Assembly (NCBI GenBank): GCA_002435785.1
Contig: DIUC01000039.1
Coordinates: forward strand, 82,625 to 146,624
Source: Saprospiraceae bacterium UBA6168
GTDB lineage: Bacteria; Bacteroidota; Bacteroidia; Chitinophagales; Saprospiraceae
DNA length: 64,000 nucleotides
Direction of reading: 5' to 3'
This document shows positions 1-8,308 of this stretch, one piece after another; the stretch's first letter is position 1; each line of letters starts with the position of its first letter. The notes below the pieces were generated by a model that saw nothing but the letters and a program-made list of their open reading frames with translations, was not told the origin of the DNA and did no database searches. Position numbers and translations under genes: made by a program.

Positions 1-70
1 CCAACCGTCGAACTGCCAACTTTAAGGCTAACTGCCAACAGTCGAACTGCCAACTTTAAGGCCAACTCCA
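1..70. repeat. Short-word repeat array before the VIT gene
   Basis: Two near-identical copies of a unit containing GTCGAACTGCCAACTTTAAG sit in tandem and run almost to the start codon of the next gene at 85. The word belongs to the TGGCAGTT/AACTGCCA family seen again at about 9.4, 10.4, 40.2, 42.4 and 55.7 kb. The array may extend left of the window. Confidence 0.75.
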
Positions 71-84
71 AAAAACTACCAATT

Positions 85-768
85 ATGAAACTTCAAGATT
101 ACCTCGCCGAATTCGTTTACGGTGGCATGGATGGCATCGTCACCACCTTTGCCGTGGTGGCAGGGGCGGCGGGGGCTGGGCTGGACAGCTCCGTGGTCAT
201 CATCCTTGGCTTCGCCAACCTCATCGCTGATGGCTTTTCCATGAGCGTGGGGAGCTACCTCGCCCACCATTCCGAGAACCATACCTACGAAAAATACAAG
301 CGCCTCGAATACCACGAGGTGAACCACAATCCCAGCGAGGGACGGGAGGAAATCCGGCAGATTTTTATCCAAAAGGGCCTGAGTGGTGAGGCGCTGGAGG
401 CCGTGGTGGAGGCCATCACCGCCGATAAGGACATCTGGGTGGATACCATGATGAAGGACGAACTGAACCTCACCCCCGGCAACCATTCCCCGCTTTCAAA
501 GGCCGTTGTTACCTTTATTTCCTTCAACGCCATCGGCCTTATCCCCATGATTGTTTATTTGGTGGACTACTTTGCTCCCATGCAGCACGACCTTTTCGTG
601 GCGTCGAGCATATTTACGGGGCTTGCATTCATCGGCATTGGGTTGCTGAAAAGCTATGTCGGGGAGCAACCGCTCTGGCGGGGCGTGCTGGAGGCTTTTG
701 GCCTCGGCACTGGTGCCGCCGTGCTTGCCTATTTTGCGGGGAATGTGCTGGAGCGGATGTTTGCGTAG
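85..768 (+). CDS. VIT1/CCC1-family metal transporter
   Basis: A 227-residue membrane protein of the VIT1/CCC1 family, which moves Fe2+ or Mn2+ across membranes. The N-terminal block (FVYGGMDGIVTTFAVVAG, residues about 10-28) and the following helix with ADGFSMSVGSYLA are the family signature. A Glu- and His-rich cytoplasmic loop at about residues 60-120 matches the metal-binding loop of the family. Two to three further helices fill residues 140-227. The start codon follows a short-word repeat array directly. The gene converges on the universal stress gene with an 11-bp gap. Iron rather than manganese as substrate cannot be decided from sequence. Confidence 0.85.
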   Translation: MKLQDYLAEFVYGGMDGIVTTFAVVAGAAGAGLDSSVVIILGFANLIADGFSMSVGSYLAHHSENHTYEKYKRLEYHEVNHNPSEGREEIRQIFIQKGLSGEALEAVVEAITADKDIWVDTMMKDELNLTPGNHSPLSKAVVTFISFNAIGLIPMIVYLVDYFAPMQHDLFVASSIFTGLAFIGIGLLKSYVGEQPLWRGVLEAFGLGTGAAVLAYFAGNVLERMFA

Positions 769-779
769 CCCTGGACTTG

Positions 780-1589
780 TTACTGGTGAAAGACCAAGAG
801 CGGCGTCCGGGAATGGAAGGCCATGCGCTTGGTGAAGCTGCTGTGGAAGAGGCGCTCCCAAAGTCGTCGTTTGGGGATGTAGAGCGCCAGCAAGTCTATA
901 TGCTTTTCTTTGATAAACTTGTCAATGCCGTCCATGACGGTCGGGCTGTTCACCAAGGCAAATTCCGTGAACTTGTAGGGGTAATCTGTCAGCGTTACAT
1001 AGTCCTGCATGGTGCCGATGTTCGGATTGGTTTCCACGTGCACAAAGAAGACCTCTGCGGCCACCTTCCCGGCAATCTTCATGAGCTGTGCGACGGCCTG
1101 CTGCTCGTGCGGCAGGAAGTCGGTGGCAAATGCGATATAGTCAATTTCCTGCCAACTGGCTTCCTCTGGCACTGCGAGCACGGGGCATCCGGCGTTCATC
1201 ATGGTGAAGGTGGTGATGCTGCCCAGCGCCTTTTCCATGGGGTTGTGTTCGCCACGGGTTCCCATCACCACCAAATCATAGGCGCCTTCCCGCACCATGT
1301 CCCTTATTTCCTCTGGGATGAATACGCCGTACAGCGGAATCAACTTTTCCACGGGGGCATCTGGCTCGGTCACGGCAAAGGCTTCGAGCTTGCCCTGCAC
1401 GAGCGCCTGCTTCTCTTCGAGCATCTGCTCCACATAGCCCGAGGGGAGGTTGGTGGCATCAATGACGGGGAGGTTATAGACGTGCACGACGTCAATTTTG
1501 GCCTCCATGACCTTGGCCAATTCTATGGCGTAGCGGAAGGCATTGGCGGCGGCAACTGAAAAGTCGGTGGGGAAAAGTATTTTTTTCAT
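780..1589 (-). CDS. Universal stress protein, tandem UspA domains
   Basis: A 269-residue cytoplasmic protein with two UspA folds in tandem. The first opens with MKKILFPTDFS (the usual Usp beta1 and Asp). It carries the nucleotide-binding loop GTRG followed by nine residues and GS (about residues 110-125), the G2xG9xG(S/T) pattern of ATP-binding Usp proteins. The second domain (about residues 140-269) lacks a clear copy of this loop, so probably only the first half binds ATP. Paired Usp domains are common in Bacteroidota and often respond to low oxygen or growth arrest. Its place beside the cbb3 oxidase locus fits that role but does not prove it. Confidence 0.88.
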   Translation of the reverse strand: MKKILFPTDFSVAAANAFRYAIELAKVMEAKIDVVHVYNLPVIDATNLPSGYVEQMLEEKQALVQGKLEAFAVTEPDAPVEKLIPLYGVFIPEEIRDMVREGAYDLVVMGTRGEHNPMEKALGSITTFTMMNAGCPVLAVPEEASWQEIDYIAFATDFLPHEQQAVAQLMKIAGKVAAEVFFVHVETNPNIGTMQDYVTLTDYPYKFTEFALVNSPTVMDGIDKFIKEKHIDLLALYIPKRRLWERLFHSSFTKRMAFHSRTPLLVFHQ

Positions 1590-1644
1590 TTCGCAAATAG
1601 TTGAGAAGTTAAAGTTAGGTGCCGGTTCCTTCCGGCCGGTTTGT

Positions 1645-1998
1645 TTAGATGATCACGGTATGCTCCGCCATTTTCATGGCTTTGTGGTTCAGTTGGTTGA
1701 GGGTTTTGGTGGCCTTGTCGGAATGCTGGCATTGCCCGAATCGGCAGCCGATGCTGGTCCGAAGGCCGAACACGTCCTCTATCGTCCGCTCCATAGCCCC
1801 AGCAGAGAGGTCGCCGTTGAGGAAGAGCTGGCCGTTGCCGCCCACTTGCCTCGCCTCTCCGACTCGCAGGCCAGCCACGGGTGCACTGTCGTTAGGCTTG
1901 AAAAACGAAATCTCCAAGAACGGGAACACCGAGTTGAAATCCGCTTGCAGCTCCCGTATCGGGCGTTCGTTGGCAATTCTCATTAGCGACATTTTCAT
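1645..1998 (-). CDS. Small conserved protein, function unknown
   Basis: I do not recognise this 117-residue protein by name. The start chosen (MKMSLMRIANERPIREL) gives a compact domain with a mixed N-terminal part and a C-terminal block with LFLNGDLSAGAMERTIEDVF and a Cys pair (CRFGQC). The open frame continues upstream to 2103, but those extra residues look non-coding and overlap a likely leader region. It has no signal peptide or membrane segment, so it is probably cytoplasmic. A good -7 motif lies at 2192-2199 on the same strand, which would give a leader of nearly 190 nt containing a strong hairpin. Confidence 0.6.
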   Translation of the reverse strand: MKMSLMRIANERPIRELQADFNSVFPFLEISFFKPNDSAPVAGLRVGEARQVGGNGQLFLNGDLSAGAMERTIEDVFGLRTSIGCRFGQCQHSDKATKTLNQLNHKAMKMAEHTVII

Positions 1999-2110
1999 GG
2001 GTGGTTGATGTATGATGGGCAAAATTAAGCCCATCGCCCCGCTCACCCATTGATGAATGTCACCCAAAAAGGTTGACTTTCTTATCCCACAAAGCTGTGG
2101 CACAAAAAGG

Positions 2111-2146
2111 AAACCCGTCGCTCCGACGAATCGGAGGGACGGGTTT
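2111..2146. other. Strong GC-rich hairpin between divergent genes
   Basis: An inverted repeat with arms AAACCCGTC.GCTCCGA and TCGGAG.GGACGGGTTT around a CGAA loop. Read on the minus strand it is followed by a T-rich stretch, so it could act as a terminator or attenuator in the leader of the 1645-1998 gene. No upstream minus-strand gene needs terminating here. Confidence 0.6.
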
Positions 2147-2191
2147 TCGAAAACTAACCTATGTGACCAAAAAACCCTGTTTAATACTTTG

Positions 2192-2199
2192 CAAATGTA
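2192..2199 (-). promoter_or_regulatory. Bacteroidota -7 promoter motif
   Basis: On the minus strand this reads TACATTTG, a perfect match to TAnnTTTG. No convincing -33 TTTG lies at the usual 19-21 nt, so support is partial. It would drive the 1645-1998 gene. Confidence 0.4.
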
Positions 2200-2379
2200 G
2201 TGCGGGCCTGCGCCGTTTGTCTATGACAAAAGTCACTCGCCCCCCTTGACAATCGTCACTGGGCAGCCTTTGGGGTGGTTCTACCTTGCACCCGATTTGG
2301 ATAGCACAAGCACGGCGGGGCTGTTTTTGGTATAAAAAGGTTACGTTTTGGTGCTTTGCAGCATAGACTAACATCTCAC

Positions 2380-2574
2380 ATGAAAATCATTTTTCTATTA
2401 ATCGCCACCAGCCTACTACTTGCCTTGGGCTTTCTGGTAGCCTTCTTTTGGGCAGTGCGGGGCGGGCAGTACGAGGACGAGTACACGCCCTCGGTGCGCA
2501 TCCTGCTGGATGACCCTTCCGCCGCCACCGCTGACAACCAACCCTTGGCAAACAACGAATCAAATACGGGATAG
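2380..2574 (+). CDS. ccoS: cbb3 oxidase maturation protein CcoS
   Basis: A 64-residue protein with one N-terminal membrane helix (residues 3-28) followed by the acidic FFWAVRGGQYED motif typical of CcoS. CcoS helps insert cofactors (haem and copper) into the cbb3 oxidase catalytic subunit. The start is the ATG at 2380; the open frame extends upstream without support. It is the first gene of the cco cluster, 94 bp before ccoNO. The segment just before ccoNO contains a short tandem word (CATAACT) like the longer arrays elsewhere. Confidence 0.9.
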   Translation: MKIIFLLIATSLLLALGFLVAFFWAVRGGQYEDEYTPSVRILLDDPSAATADNQPLANNESNTG

Positions 2575-2668
2575 GGAGGATACTCCAAACATCGGCGCCG
2601 TCGGCCCTGGTCTTTGTGCCTCCTCCTGAAGCAACACCAACTCATAACTCATAACTGGAACTTCGTTT

Positions 2669-4810
2669 ATGACACAAGTAGAACAATTTCATTACGACAA
2701 CGCCATTGTCAAAAAATTCGCCTACGCCACCATGCTTTGGGGCATCGTGGGTATGCTGGTCGGACTGTGGATAGCCCTGGAGCTTGTGTTCCCAGCGCTG
2801 AACTTAGACGTGCCGTGGCTCAGCTTCGGGCGGCTAAGGCCATTGCATACCAACGCCGTCATCTTTGCATTTGTGGGCAACGGCATTTTTATGGGCGTTT
2901 ACTACTCGCTCCAGCGGCTGATGAAGGCCCGCATGTTCAGCGACCTACTGAGCAACATCCACTTTTGGGGGTGGCAGCTCATCATCGTGAGCGCAGCACT
3001 GACGCTGCCTTTCGGGTTCACCACCAGCGGCGAGTACGCCGAGCTGGTGTGGCCGATTGACATCGCCATCACCCTCATTTGGGTGGTTTTTGGTATCAAT
3101 ATGTTCGGTACCATCCTCAAGCGGCGGGAAGAGCACCTTTATGTGGCGGTGTGGTTTTACATTGCCACTTGGATTACCGTGGCGGTGCTGCACATCGTGC
3201 GCAACATCGAAATACCGACCTCGCTCCTTCACAGCTACGGCGTGTTTTCCGGGGTGCAGGAGGCATTGGTGCAGTGGTGGTATGCCCACAACGCCGTGGC
3301 ATTCTTCCTCACCACGCCGTACCTCGGCCTGATGTACTACTTTTTGCCGAAGGCCGCCAATCGGCCCGTGTTCAGCTACCGGCTGTCTATCATCCACTTC
3401 TGGGCGCTCATCTTTATCTATATCTGGGCGGGGCCTCACCACTTGCTCTATACCTCCCTGCCCGACTGGGTGCAGTCGCTGGGCATGGTGTTCTCGCTGA
3501 TGCTCATCGCCCCATCGTGGGGCGGTATGCTCAACGGCCTGCTCACGCTGCGTGGCGCTTGGGACCGGGTGCGGGAAGACCCCATCCTGAAGTTCATGGT
3601 GGTGGCCGTGACCGCTTATGGTATGTCCACCTTTGAGGGGCCGATGATGTCCATCAAGTCCTTCAACGCCATCACGCACTACTCCGACTGGACAATAGCG
3701 CACGTGCACGTGGGTGCGCTTGGCTGGAACGGGATGCTCACGTTTGGCATTCTGTACTGGCTGCTGCCTCGCATATTTGCCACGAAGCTTTACTCCGTAA
3801 AATTGGCGAACACCCACTTTTGGCTGGGCACCTTGGGCATCATTTTCTACGCCATCCCGCTCTACTGGGCGGCCATCGTGCAGAACCTGATGTGGCGTGC
3901 CTTCACACCGGACGGGTTCCTCGTTTACCCGAACTTCTTGGAAACGGTGACGCAAATCGTGCCGATGTATGGCATCCGTATCATTGGCGGCGCATTGTTC
4001 ATCATAGGCGTGGTAGTCGGCATTTACAACTTGCTGAAGACGGCGGCCTCCGGCCAATTGGTGGCCAACGAAGCAGCGGAAGCACCCGCACTGCCCTCCA
4101 AGCACGTGGCCGGGCACAAGGAGCATTGGCACCGCTGGATTGAGCGCAAACCAATGCAAATGTTGGTGGCCAGCCTCGTGGTCATACTGATTGGTGGCAT
4201 GGTGGAGATGTTCCCGATGTGGTGGGTGGACGACAACGTGCCGAAGATAGCCAGCGTGAAACCATACACCCCGCTCGAACTGCAAGGGCGTGATATCTAC
4301 GTGCGGGAGGGCTGCCTCGGCTGCCACTCGCAAATGGTTCGTCCGTTCCGCTTCGAGACGGAACGCTATGGCGAGTATTCGAAGAGTGGGGAGTTCATCT
4401 ATGACCGCCCGTTCCTTTGGGGCAGCAAGCGCACCGGGCCTGACCTTGCGAGGGAAGGCGTAGGCAAGCTGAAGAAATCAGACTCTTGGCACTACAATCA
4501 CATGATTGACCCGCCGAGTATTTCGCCCGGTTCCATCATGCCCGCTTACCCTTGGCTGGCCGAGAACGACCTCGATATCTCGACGACGGCCTCCAAGATA
4601 AAGGTGCTGCGGCAACTTGGAACACCTTACGATTCGGGCTATGAGACCATCGCCAACGACGACCTTGCTGCTCAGGCACAGCGCATTGCCAAAAGCCTGA
4701 AAGCAGAGGGCGTTGACCAACCGGGAGTGGAAACCAAGGAAATCGTGGCACTCATCGCCTACCTCCAGCGGCTCGGCGTGGACATCACGGTGGTTCCTAA
4801 TGATAAATGA
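2669..4810 (+). CDS. ccoNO: Fused cbb3 oxidase subunits I and II (CcoNO)
   Basis: A 713-residue fusion of the catalytic haem-copper subunit CcoN and the monohaem cytochrome c subunit CcoO. The enzyme reduces O2 to water at high affinity and pumps protons in the inner membrane. The CcoN part (to about residue 470) has about 12 membrane helices with the conserved histidines: LRPLHTNA near 60, YAHNAV near 207, GPHHLLY near 257 and AHVHVGALGWNG near 345. A linker and helix (about 490-520) lead to CcoO with the haem motif EGCLGCHSQM near residue 549 and a likely Met ligand in SIMPAYPWL. The N-O fusion is common in Bacteroidota. It is followed by ccoQ after an inverted word-array. Confidence 0.95.
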   Translation: MTQVEQFHYDNAIVKKFAYATMLWGIVGMLVGLWIALELVFPALNLDVPWLSFGRLRPLHTNAVIFAFVGNGIFMGVYYSLQRLMKARMFSDLLSNIHFWGWQLIIVSAALTLPFGFTTSGEYAELVWPIDIAITLIWVVFGINMFGTILKRREEHLYVAVWFYIATWITVAVLHIVRNIEIPTSLLHSYGVFSGVQEALVQWWYAHNAVAFFLTTPYLGLMYYFLPKAANRPVFSYRLSIIHFWALIFIYIWAGPHHLLYTSLPDWVQSLGMVFSLMLIAPSWGGMLNGLLTLRGAWDRVREDPILKFMVVAVTAYGMSTFEGPMMSIKSFNAITHYSDWTIAHVHVGALGWNGMLTFGILYWLLPRIFATKLYSVKLANTHFWLGTLGIIFYAIPLYWAAIVQNLMWRAFTPDGFLVYPNFLETVTQIVPMYGIRIIGGALFIIGVVVGIYNLLKTAASGQLVANEAAEAPALPSKHVAGHKEHWHRWIERKPMQMLVASLVVILIGGMVEMFPMWWVDDNVPKIASVKPYTPLELQGRDIYVREGCLGCHSQMVRPFRFETERYGEYSKSGEFIYDRPFLWGSKRTGPDLAREGVGKLKKSDSWHYNHMIDPPSISPGSIMPAYPWLAENDLDISTTASKIKVLRQLGTPYDSGYETIANDDLAAQAQRIAKSLKAEGVDQPGVETKEIVALIAYLQRLGVDITVVPNDK

Positions 4811-4898
4811 TGAATGGTGGAATGATGGATGGGGTACCGTTCGTCATTCCACCACCATTCGTTCATCATTTTTCATTCATCATTTTCATTAAAAAATC
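4811..4898. repeat. Inverted short-word array between ccoNO and ccoQ
   Basis: The left arm is built from variants of TGAATGGTGGAATGATGGAT and the right arm from their complement (CATTCCACCACCATTCGTTC, then CATCATTTTTCATTCATCAT). The element starts at the ccoNO stop and ends at the ccoQ ATG. Confidence 0.7.
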
Positions 4899-5057
4899 AT
4901 GTTCAAATACATCATACAAAGCGCAGGCGATTCCAATTGGTTAGCCATCGTGTCGCTGATAATATTCTTCGCCACTTTCCTGTTCGGCTCAGCTTGGATA
5001 ATGACCCGCAAAAAGGACTATGTGGACAAAGTGTCCCGGCTTCCGCTGGAAGATTGA
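4899..5057 (+). CDS. ccoQ: Small cbb3 subunit CcoQ/FixQ-like
   Basis: A 52-residue protein, reading MFKYIIQSAG at its start, with one central membrane helix (about residues 14-35) and a short charged C-terminus containing RKKDYVDKVSRLPLED. Size, single helix, position between ccoNO and ccoP, and the basic patch after the helix match CcoQ, which stabilises the assembled cbb3 oxidase. Sequence conservation in this family is low, so the call rests mainly on context. Confidence 0.85.
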   Translation: MFKYIIQSAGDSNWLAIVSLIIFFATFLFGSAWIMTRKKDYVDKVSRLPLED

Positions 5058-5069
5058 AACAAATAAATC

Positions 5070-5133
5070 GTGGTCGCCCAATTTATTGGGCAGACCTAAA
5101 AAGCACGGTATGCCCAATAAATTGGGCGACCAC
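5070..5133. repeat. Perfect 23-bp inverted repeat between ccoQ and ccoP
   Basis: Arms at 5070-5092 and 5111-5133 are perfect complements, beginning GTGGTCGCCC and ending GGGCGACCAC, with an 18-nt loop. Each arm itself contains a small palindrome (CCCAATTTATTGGG). It lies inside an operon, so it is unlikely to be a simple terminator. It could be a processing site or a partial attenuator that sets CcoP level. Confidence 0.85.
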
Positions 5134-5154
5134 AAATTTTAAAACCAACGTTTT

Positions 5155-6126
5155 ATGAAAAATATCATCTTTCGTCCAATACTTTTGGTAGCGTCGTCGC
5201 TACTGCCATTAGCGACTTGGGCCCAAGACGCTGGGGCCAAGCCAGTCAATCCCGATTTTTGGGCCAACACCATTGGCACGGTCACGCTGGCAGTAGCCGC
5301 CGTGGTCATCGTCGGGGCGCTGCTGGCCATCACGCAGTTGTTCATGTCCGTGGTGAAAATGCAGGAAATCCAGATGCTCCGTGAAAAGGGTATTGAGGAA
5401 GTCGTGGAAGCCTACCGTGCGCCCGCCGAAAGTTGGTGGAGCCGCATGTACAAGTCCATGACGGCCTACGTACCCGTGGAGCGGGAAGCCGACATTGACA
5501 TGGGCCACGACTACGACGGCATCCGGGAACTTGACAATAAGCTGCCGCCTTGGTGGCTCGGGATGTTCTATCTCAGCATCGTTTTTTCGGTGGTTTATAT
5601 GTTCGCCTTCCACCTGAGCGATATCGGCCCCTCTTCCAAGCAGGAGTACGAAACCGAAATGGAAGTGGCCAAGGCGGAGGTGAACGCCTACGTGGCCACC
5701 CAAGCCGACAAGGTAAACGAGACCAATGTGACGGCGCTGACCGACCCACAGGAACTGGCGTTGGGTGCCTCCATTTTTGCAGCCAACTGCGTGTCGTGCC
5801 ACGGGAAGCTCGGCGAGGGCGGCATTGGGCCGAATATGACGGACAACTATTGGATTCACGGTGGAGGGGTTCAAAATGTCTTCAAAATTATCAAAAACGG
5901 TGTGCCGGAAAAGGGCATGATTTCGTGGAGCGACCAGTTGCGGTCGAGCGACATGCAGCGGGTGGCGAGTTATATTCTCACGCTGCAAGGCACCAATCCG
6001 CCGAACGCAAAAGCGCCACAGGGTACGGTGTATGACCCGAATGCGGCGGGAGGTGCGGATAGCACTGCTGTTGCACCGCCTGCAACGGACAGCACAGCGG
6101 CCGTAGCTCCGGCTACCAACAAATAG
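5155..6126 (+). CDS. ccoP: cbb3 oxidase subunit III, cytochrome c (CcoP), single haem
   Basis: A 323-residue membrane-anchored cytochrome c that passes electrons to the CcoN site. A signal-like helix (1-23) and a second helix (about 35-60) precede the FixP N-terminal domain (GHDYDGIRELDNKLPPWWLG, then a helix to about 160). One haem-binding site CVSCH sits near residue 213 with a likely Met ligand in GMISWSDQL. Proteobacterial CcoP has two haems; only one CXXCH is present here, as in other Bacteroidota. The last 50 residues are low-complexity Ala/Pro/Thr. The gap after it holds two imperfect inverted repeats. Confidence 0.93.
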   Translation: MKNIIFRPILLVASSLLPLATWAQDAGAKPVNPDFWANTIGTVTLAVAAVVIVGALLAITQLFMSVVKMQEIQMLREKGIEEVVEAYRAPAESWWSRMYKSMTAYVPVEREADIDMGHDYDGIRELDNKLPPWWLGMFYLSIVFSVVYMFAFHLSDIGPSSKQEYETEMEVAKAEVNAYVATQADKVNETNVTALTDPQELALGASIFAANCVSCHGKLGEGGIGPNMTDNYWIHGGGVQNVFKIIKNGVPEKGMISWSDQLRSSDMQRVASYILTLQGTNPPNAKAPQGTVYDPNAAGGADSTAVAPPATDSTAAVAPATNK

Positions 6127-6175
6127 CGCCAATAACGGCAGCTATATGTGACTTTGGCTACATTTTACGACTAGC

Positions 6176-6270
6176 TTTCTTTTGAAATTTGTGTCAAAAG
6201 AAAATTCACTCAGCGACGCTACAACGGCCTTGAAGTTTCCTGAAACGGAGCGGCTTTGTGGCGTCGTTGC
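6176..6270. repeat. Two inverted repeats between ccoP and ccoG
   Basis: A 10-bp perfect inverted repeat (TTTCTTTTGA at 6176 and TCAAAAGAAA at 6194) is followed by a longer imperfect one, with CAGCGACGCTACAACGGCC facing GGCTTTGTGGCGTCGTTG across 6211-6269. The upstream gene's stop is 50 bp before. Together they fill most of the 200-bp gap. Confidence 0.6.
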
Positions 6271-6326
6271 ATGAAAGAAATGTTTGAAAAATAGCCTCGA
6301 AAGCGAGGCCAAGAACTACAACAGCA

Positions 6327-7778
6327 ATGAACATCATAGACGAACTATATCAGGACACGGAGGAGTATCGGGATCATTTGGCTACCGTGGACAAGAAAGG
6401 CAAGCGGGTATGGGTGTACCCCAAAAAGCCCTCCGGCTGGTTTTACAAAAACAGGACTTTGTTGAGCTATGTGCTACTGGCATTGCTGTTCGGAATGCCT
6501 TTCATCAAGGTCAATGGCGAGCCGCTATTGCTGTTCAATGTGCTGGAGCGCAAGTTTATCATCTTCAGCATCCTTTTCACCCCACAGGACATGCACTTGT
6601 TCGCTTTGGCGATGGTGACTTTCATGCTGTTTGTGGTACTGTTCACGGTGGTGTTCGGGAGGTTGTTCTGCGGCTGGGTTTGCCCACAGACCATTTTCAT
6701 GGAAATGGTCTTCCGTAAAATCGAATATTGGATTGACGGCGATGCCGGGCAGCAGCGCAAGCTTGCCACTGCCCCTTGGACCGGGCAAAAAATGTTCAAG
6801 CGGATAGCCAAGTATGCTATCTTTTATGCCATCTCCCTGCTCATCGCCAACACGTTCCTGATGTACATCATCGGGTCCGACCAAGTGCTGCAAATCGTCA
6901 CCGAACCCATTGGGCAGCACGTTGGCGGATTCTTGGCGCTGTTGGCGTTTTCGGGGGTTTTCTTTTTCGTGTTCAGCTATATGCGGGAGCAGGTTTGCAT
7001 CGCTGTATGTCCTTATGGCCGCCTGCAAGGTGTACTGCTTGTGCCGGACAGTATCGTAGTCCATTACGACTTCGTGCGCGGAGAGCCAAGAGGGAAGATT
7101 CAGAAATTGCCAACAGCCAACAGCCAACAGCCAACAGCCATTCTCGGCGATTGCATTGACTGCAAGCTTTGCGTCCACGTTTGTCCAACGGGCATTGACA
7201 TCCGCAATGGAACACAGTTGGAGTGCGTGAACTGCACCGCTTGCATGGATGCTTGCGACGACGTGATGGAGAAGGTCCATCGCCCAAAGGGCCTCATCCG
7301 CTACGACAGCGAGACGGCCATAAAGGCGGGCTCGAAAGGAGCGGGAAAGCGCAAGATTTTCACCACCAGGGTATGGGCGTACACGGGCGTGCTTGTGGCC
7401 TTGATAGCGGTGCAGGTGTTCCTGTTCGCCACCCGGTCGGAGGTGGAAACCGTGCTGCTGCGCACGCCCGGCCAGCTCTACCAGAAAGTGGACGGCGGCT
7501 ACTTGAGCAATCTCTACAACTACGAGGTCATCAATAAAACGGCAAAGGACTTCCCGAACATTGAGTTCAGATTGGAAAACGCACCGGGGGGTCGCATCAA
7601 ATTCGTTGGGGATGCCATTACCGTAGTGCCGAAAGGCGGTATGCTCAGGGGTGTATTCTTCATCGAAATGCCAGAAAATCAATTGCAGAGCCGGAAAACA
7701 AAATTGGAAATAGAAGTCTGGTCCAACGGCAAAAAAATAGACGAGGCCAAGACGAATTTCTTGGGGCCGGTGAAATAG
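6327..7778 (+). CDS. ccoG: cbb3 oxidase accessory protein CcoG (FixG-like)
   Basis: A 483-residue membrane iron-sulphur protein. CcoG reduces Cu2+ for delivery to the cbb3 oxidase. Features: an N-terminal cytoplasmic part, four to five helices between about residues 45 and 235 with CGWVCPQT and CIAVCPYGR, then a two-cluster ferredoxin domain (CIDCKLCVHVCP and CVNCTACMDACD, about residues 273-320), a last helix near 350 and a periplasmic Ig-like C-terminal domain. Just before the ferredoxin domain the protein contains the repeat TANSQQPTANSQQPT, encoded by a tandem GCCAACA array at 7108-7140. This looks like an in-frame insertion. The gene runs straight into an inverted word-array at its stop. 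Confidence 0.93.
   Translation: MNIIDELYQDTEEYRDHLATVDKKGKRVWVYPKKPSGWFYKNRTLLSYVLLALLFGMPFIKVNGEPLLLFNVLERKFIIFSILFTPQDMHLFALAMVTFMLFVVLFTVVFGRLFCGWVCPQTIFMEMVFRKIEYWIDGDAGQQRKLATAPWTGQKMFKRIAKYAIFYAISLLIANTFLMYIIGSDQVLQIVTEPIGQHVGGFLALLAFSGVFFFVFSYMREQVCIAVCPYGRLQGVLLVPDSIVVHYDFVRGEPRGKIQKLPTANSQQPTAILGDCIDCKLCVHVCPTGIDIRNGTQLECVNCTACMDACDDVMEKVHRPKGLIRYDSETAIKAGSKGAGKRKIFTTRVWAYTGVLVALIAVQVFLFATRSEVETVLLRTPGQLYQKVDGGYLSNLYNYEVINKTAKDFPNIEFRLENAPGGRIKFVGDAITVVPKGGMLRGVFFIEMPENQLQSRKTKLEIEVWSNGKKIDEAKTNFLGPVK
7108..7140. repeat. In-frame tandem CCAACAG array inside ccoG
   Basis: Four to five copies of a 7-bp word (CCAACAG) fall inside ccoG, upstream of the ferredoxin domain. Because 7 is not a multiple of 3, each copy is read in a different frame; the total length keeps the gene open. 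The word resembles the AACTGCCA/CCAACTG arrays found between genes. Confidence 0.8.
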
Positions 7779-7873
7779 GGATTGAAGGATTGGAGGATTG
7801 AAGGATTGGATGGGGTTTCCTGCCCTGACAGCCTCCAATCCTCCAATCCTTCAATCCTTCAATCCTTCAAAAA
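7779..7873. repeat. Inverted short-word array between ccoG and ccoH
   Basis: Left arm: four copies of GGATTGAA/GGATTGGA starting at the base after the ccoG stop. Right arm: five copies of the complement (TCCAATCC, TTCAATCC) ending four bases before the ccoH ATG. The two arms can form a long stem. Confidence 0.9.
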
Positions 7874-8308
7874 ATGAAACTCAACTGGGGCACATCAATC
7901 GCCATTATTTACGGCCTTTTCGCCATCACCATGGTCGGCTTCGTCATCAAATCGAAGAGCATTGACCACTCGCTCGTAACGGATGACTACTACGCCAAAG
8001 ACCTGGCCTACCAGTCGCAGTACGACAAGCTGACGAACAGCCAAGAGCTGGCCAACAACTTGGCAATCAACAAGTTGGCCGGAGAAGTACAGTTCCTTTT
8101 TCCGAAGGAAATACAACAGGCCAGCGGCAATATCCTGTTCTACCGGGCCGATGACAAGGGGAAGGATTTCTCCGTGGAAATCGCACCGGACGCCAATGGC
8201 CAGCAGCTCGTTCCAACCGCCCAACTCACCCCTGGCCGCTGGAAGGTCAAAGTGGACTGGCAGGCTGGCGGAAAGTCCTTTTACAAGGAGCAAGTTGTGA
8301 TATTATAA
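7874..8308 (+). CDS. ccoH: FixH/CcoH family protein
   Basis: A 144-residue protein with one N-terminal membrane helix (about residues 7-27) and a periplasmic domain beginning with SIDHSLVTDDYYAKDLAYQ, the FixH signature. CcoH is needed for assembly or stability of the cbb3 oxidase, usually with CcoI. The C-terminal part is a small beta domain (WKVKVDWQAGGKSFYKEQVVIL). It lies between ccoG and ccoI, with inverted word-arrays on both sides filling the gaps. Confidence 0.9.
   Translation: MKLNWGTSIAIIYGLFAITMVGFVIKSKSIDHSLVTDDYYAKDLAYQSQYDKLTNSQELANNLAINKLAGEVQFLFPKEIQQASGNILFYRADDKGKDFSVEIAPDANGQQLVPTAQLTPGRWKVKVDWQAGGKSFYKEQVVIL

Noticed and set aside
777..1559. Open frame of 260 codons on the plus strand
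   Set aside because: Shadow of the universal stress protein gene.
2945..4333. Long open frame of 462 codons on the minus strand
   Set aside because: It is the reverse-strand shadow of ccoNO; the protein is His/Arg-rich without any domain, and the plus-strand gene is certain.
6525..7838. Open frame of 437 codons on the minus strand
   Set aside because: Shadow of ccoG; its end also runs through the inverted word-array.
7779..7873. CRISPR-like look of the tandem word-arrays
   Set aside because: Units are 7-13 bp with no spacers, and the arrays come as inverted pairs tied to gene ends; no cas genes are present.
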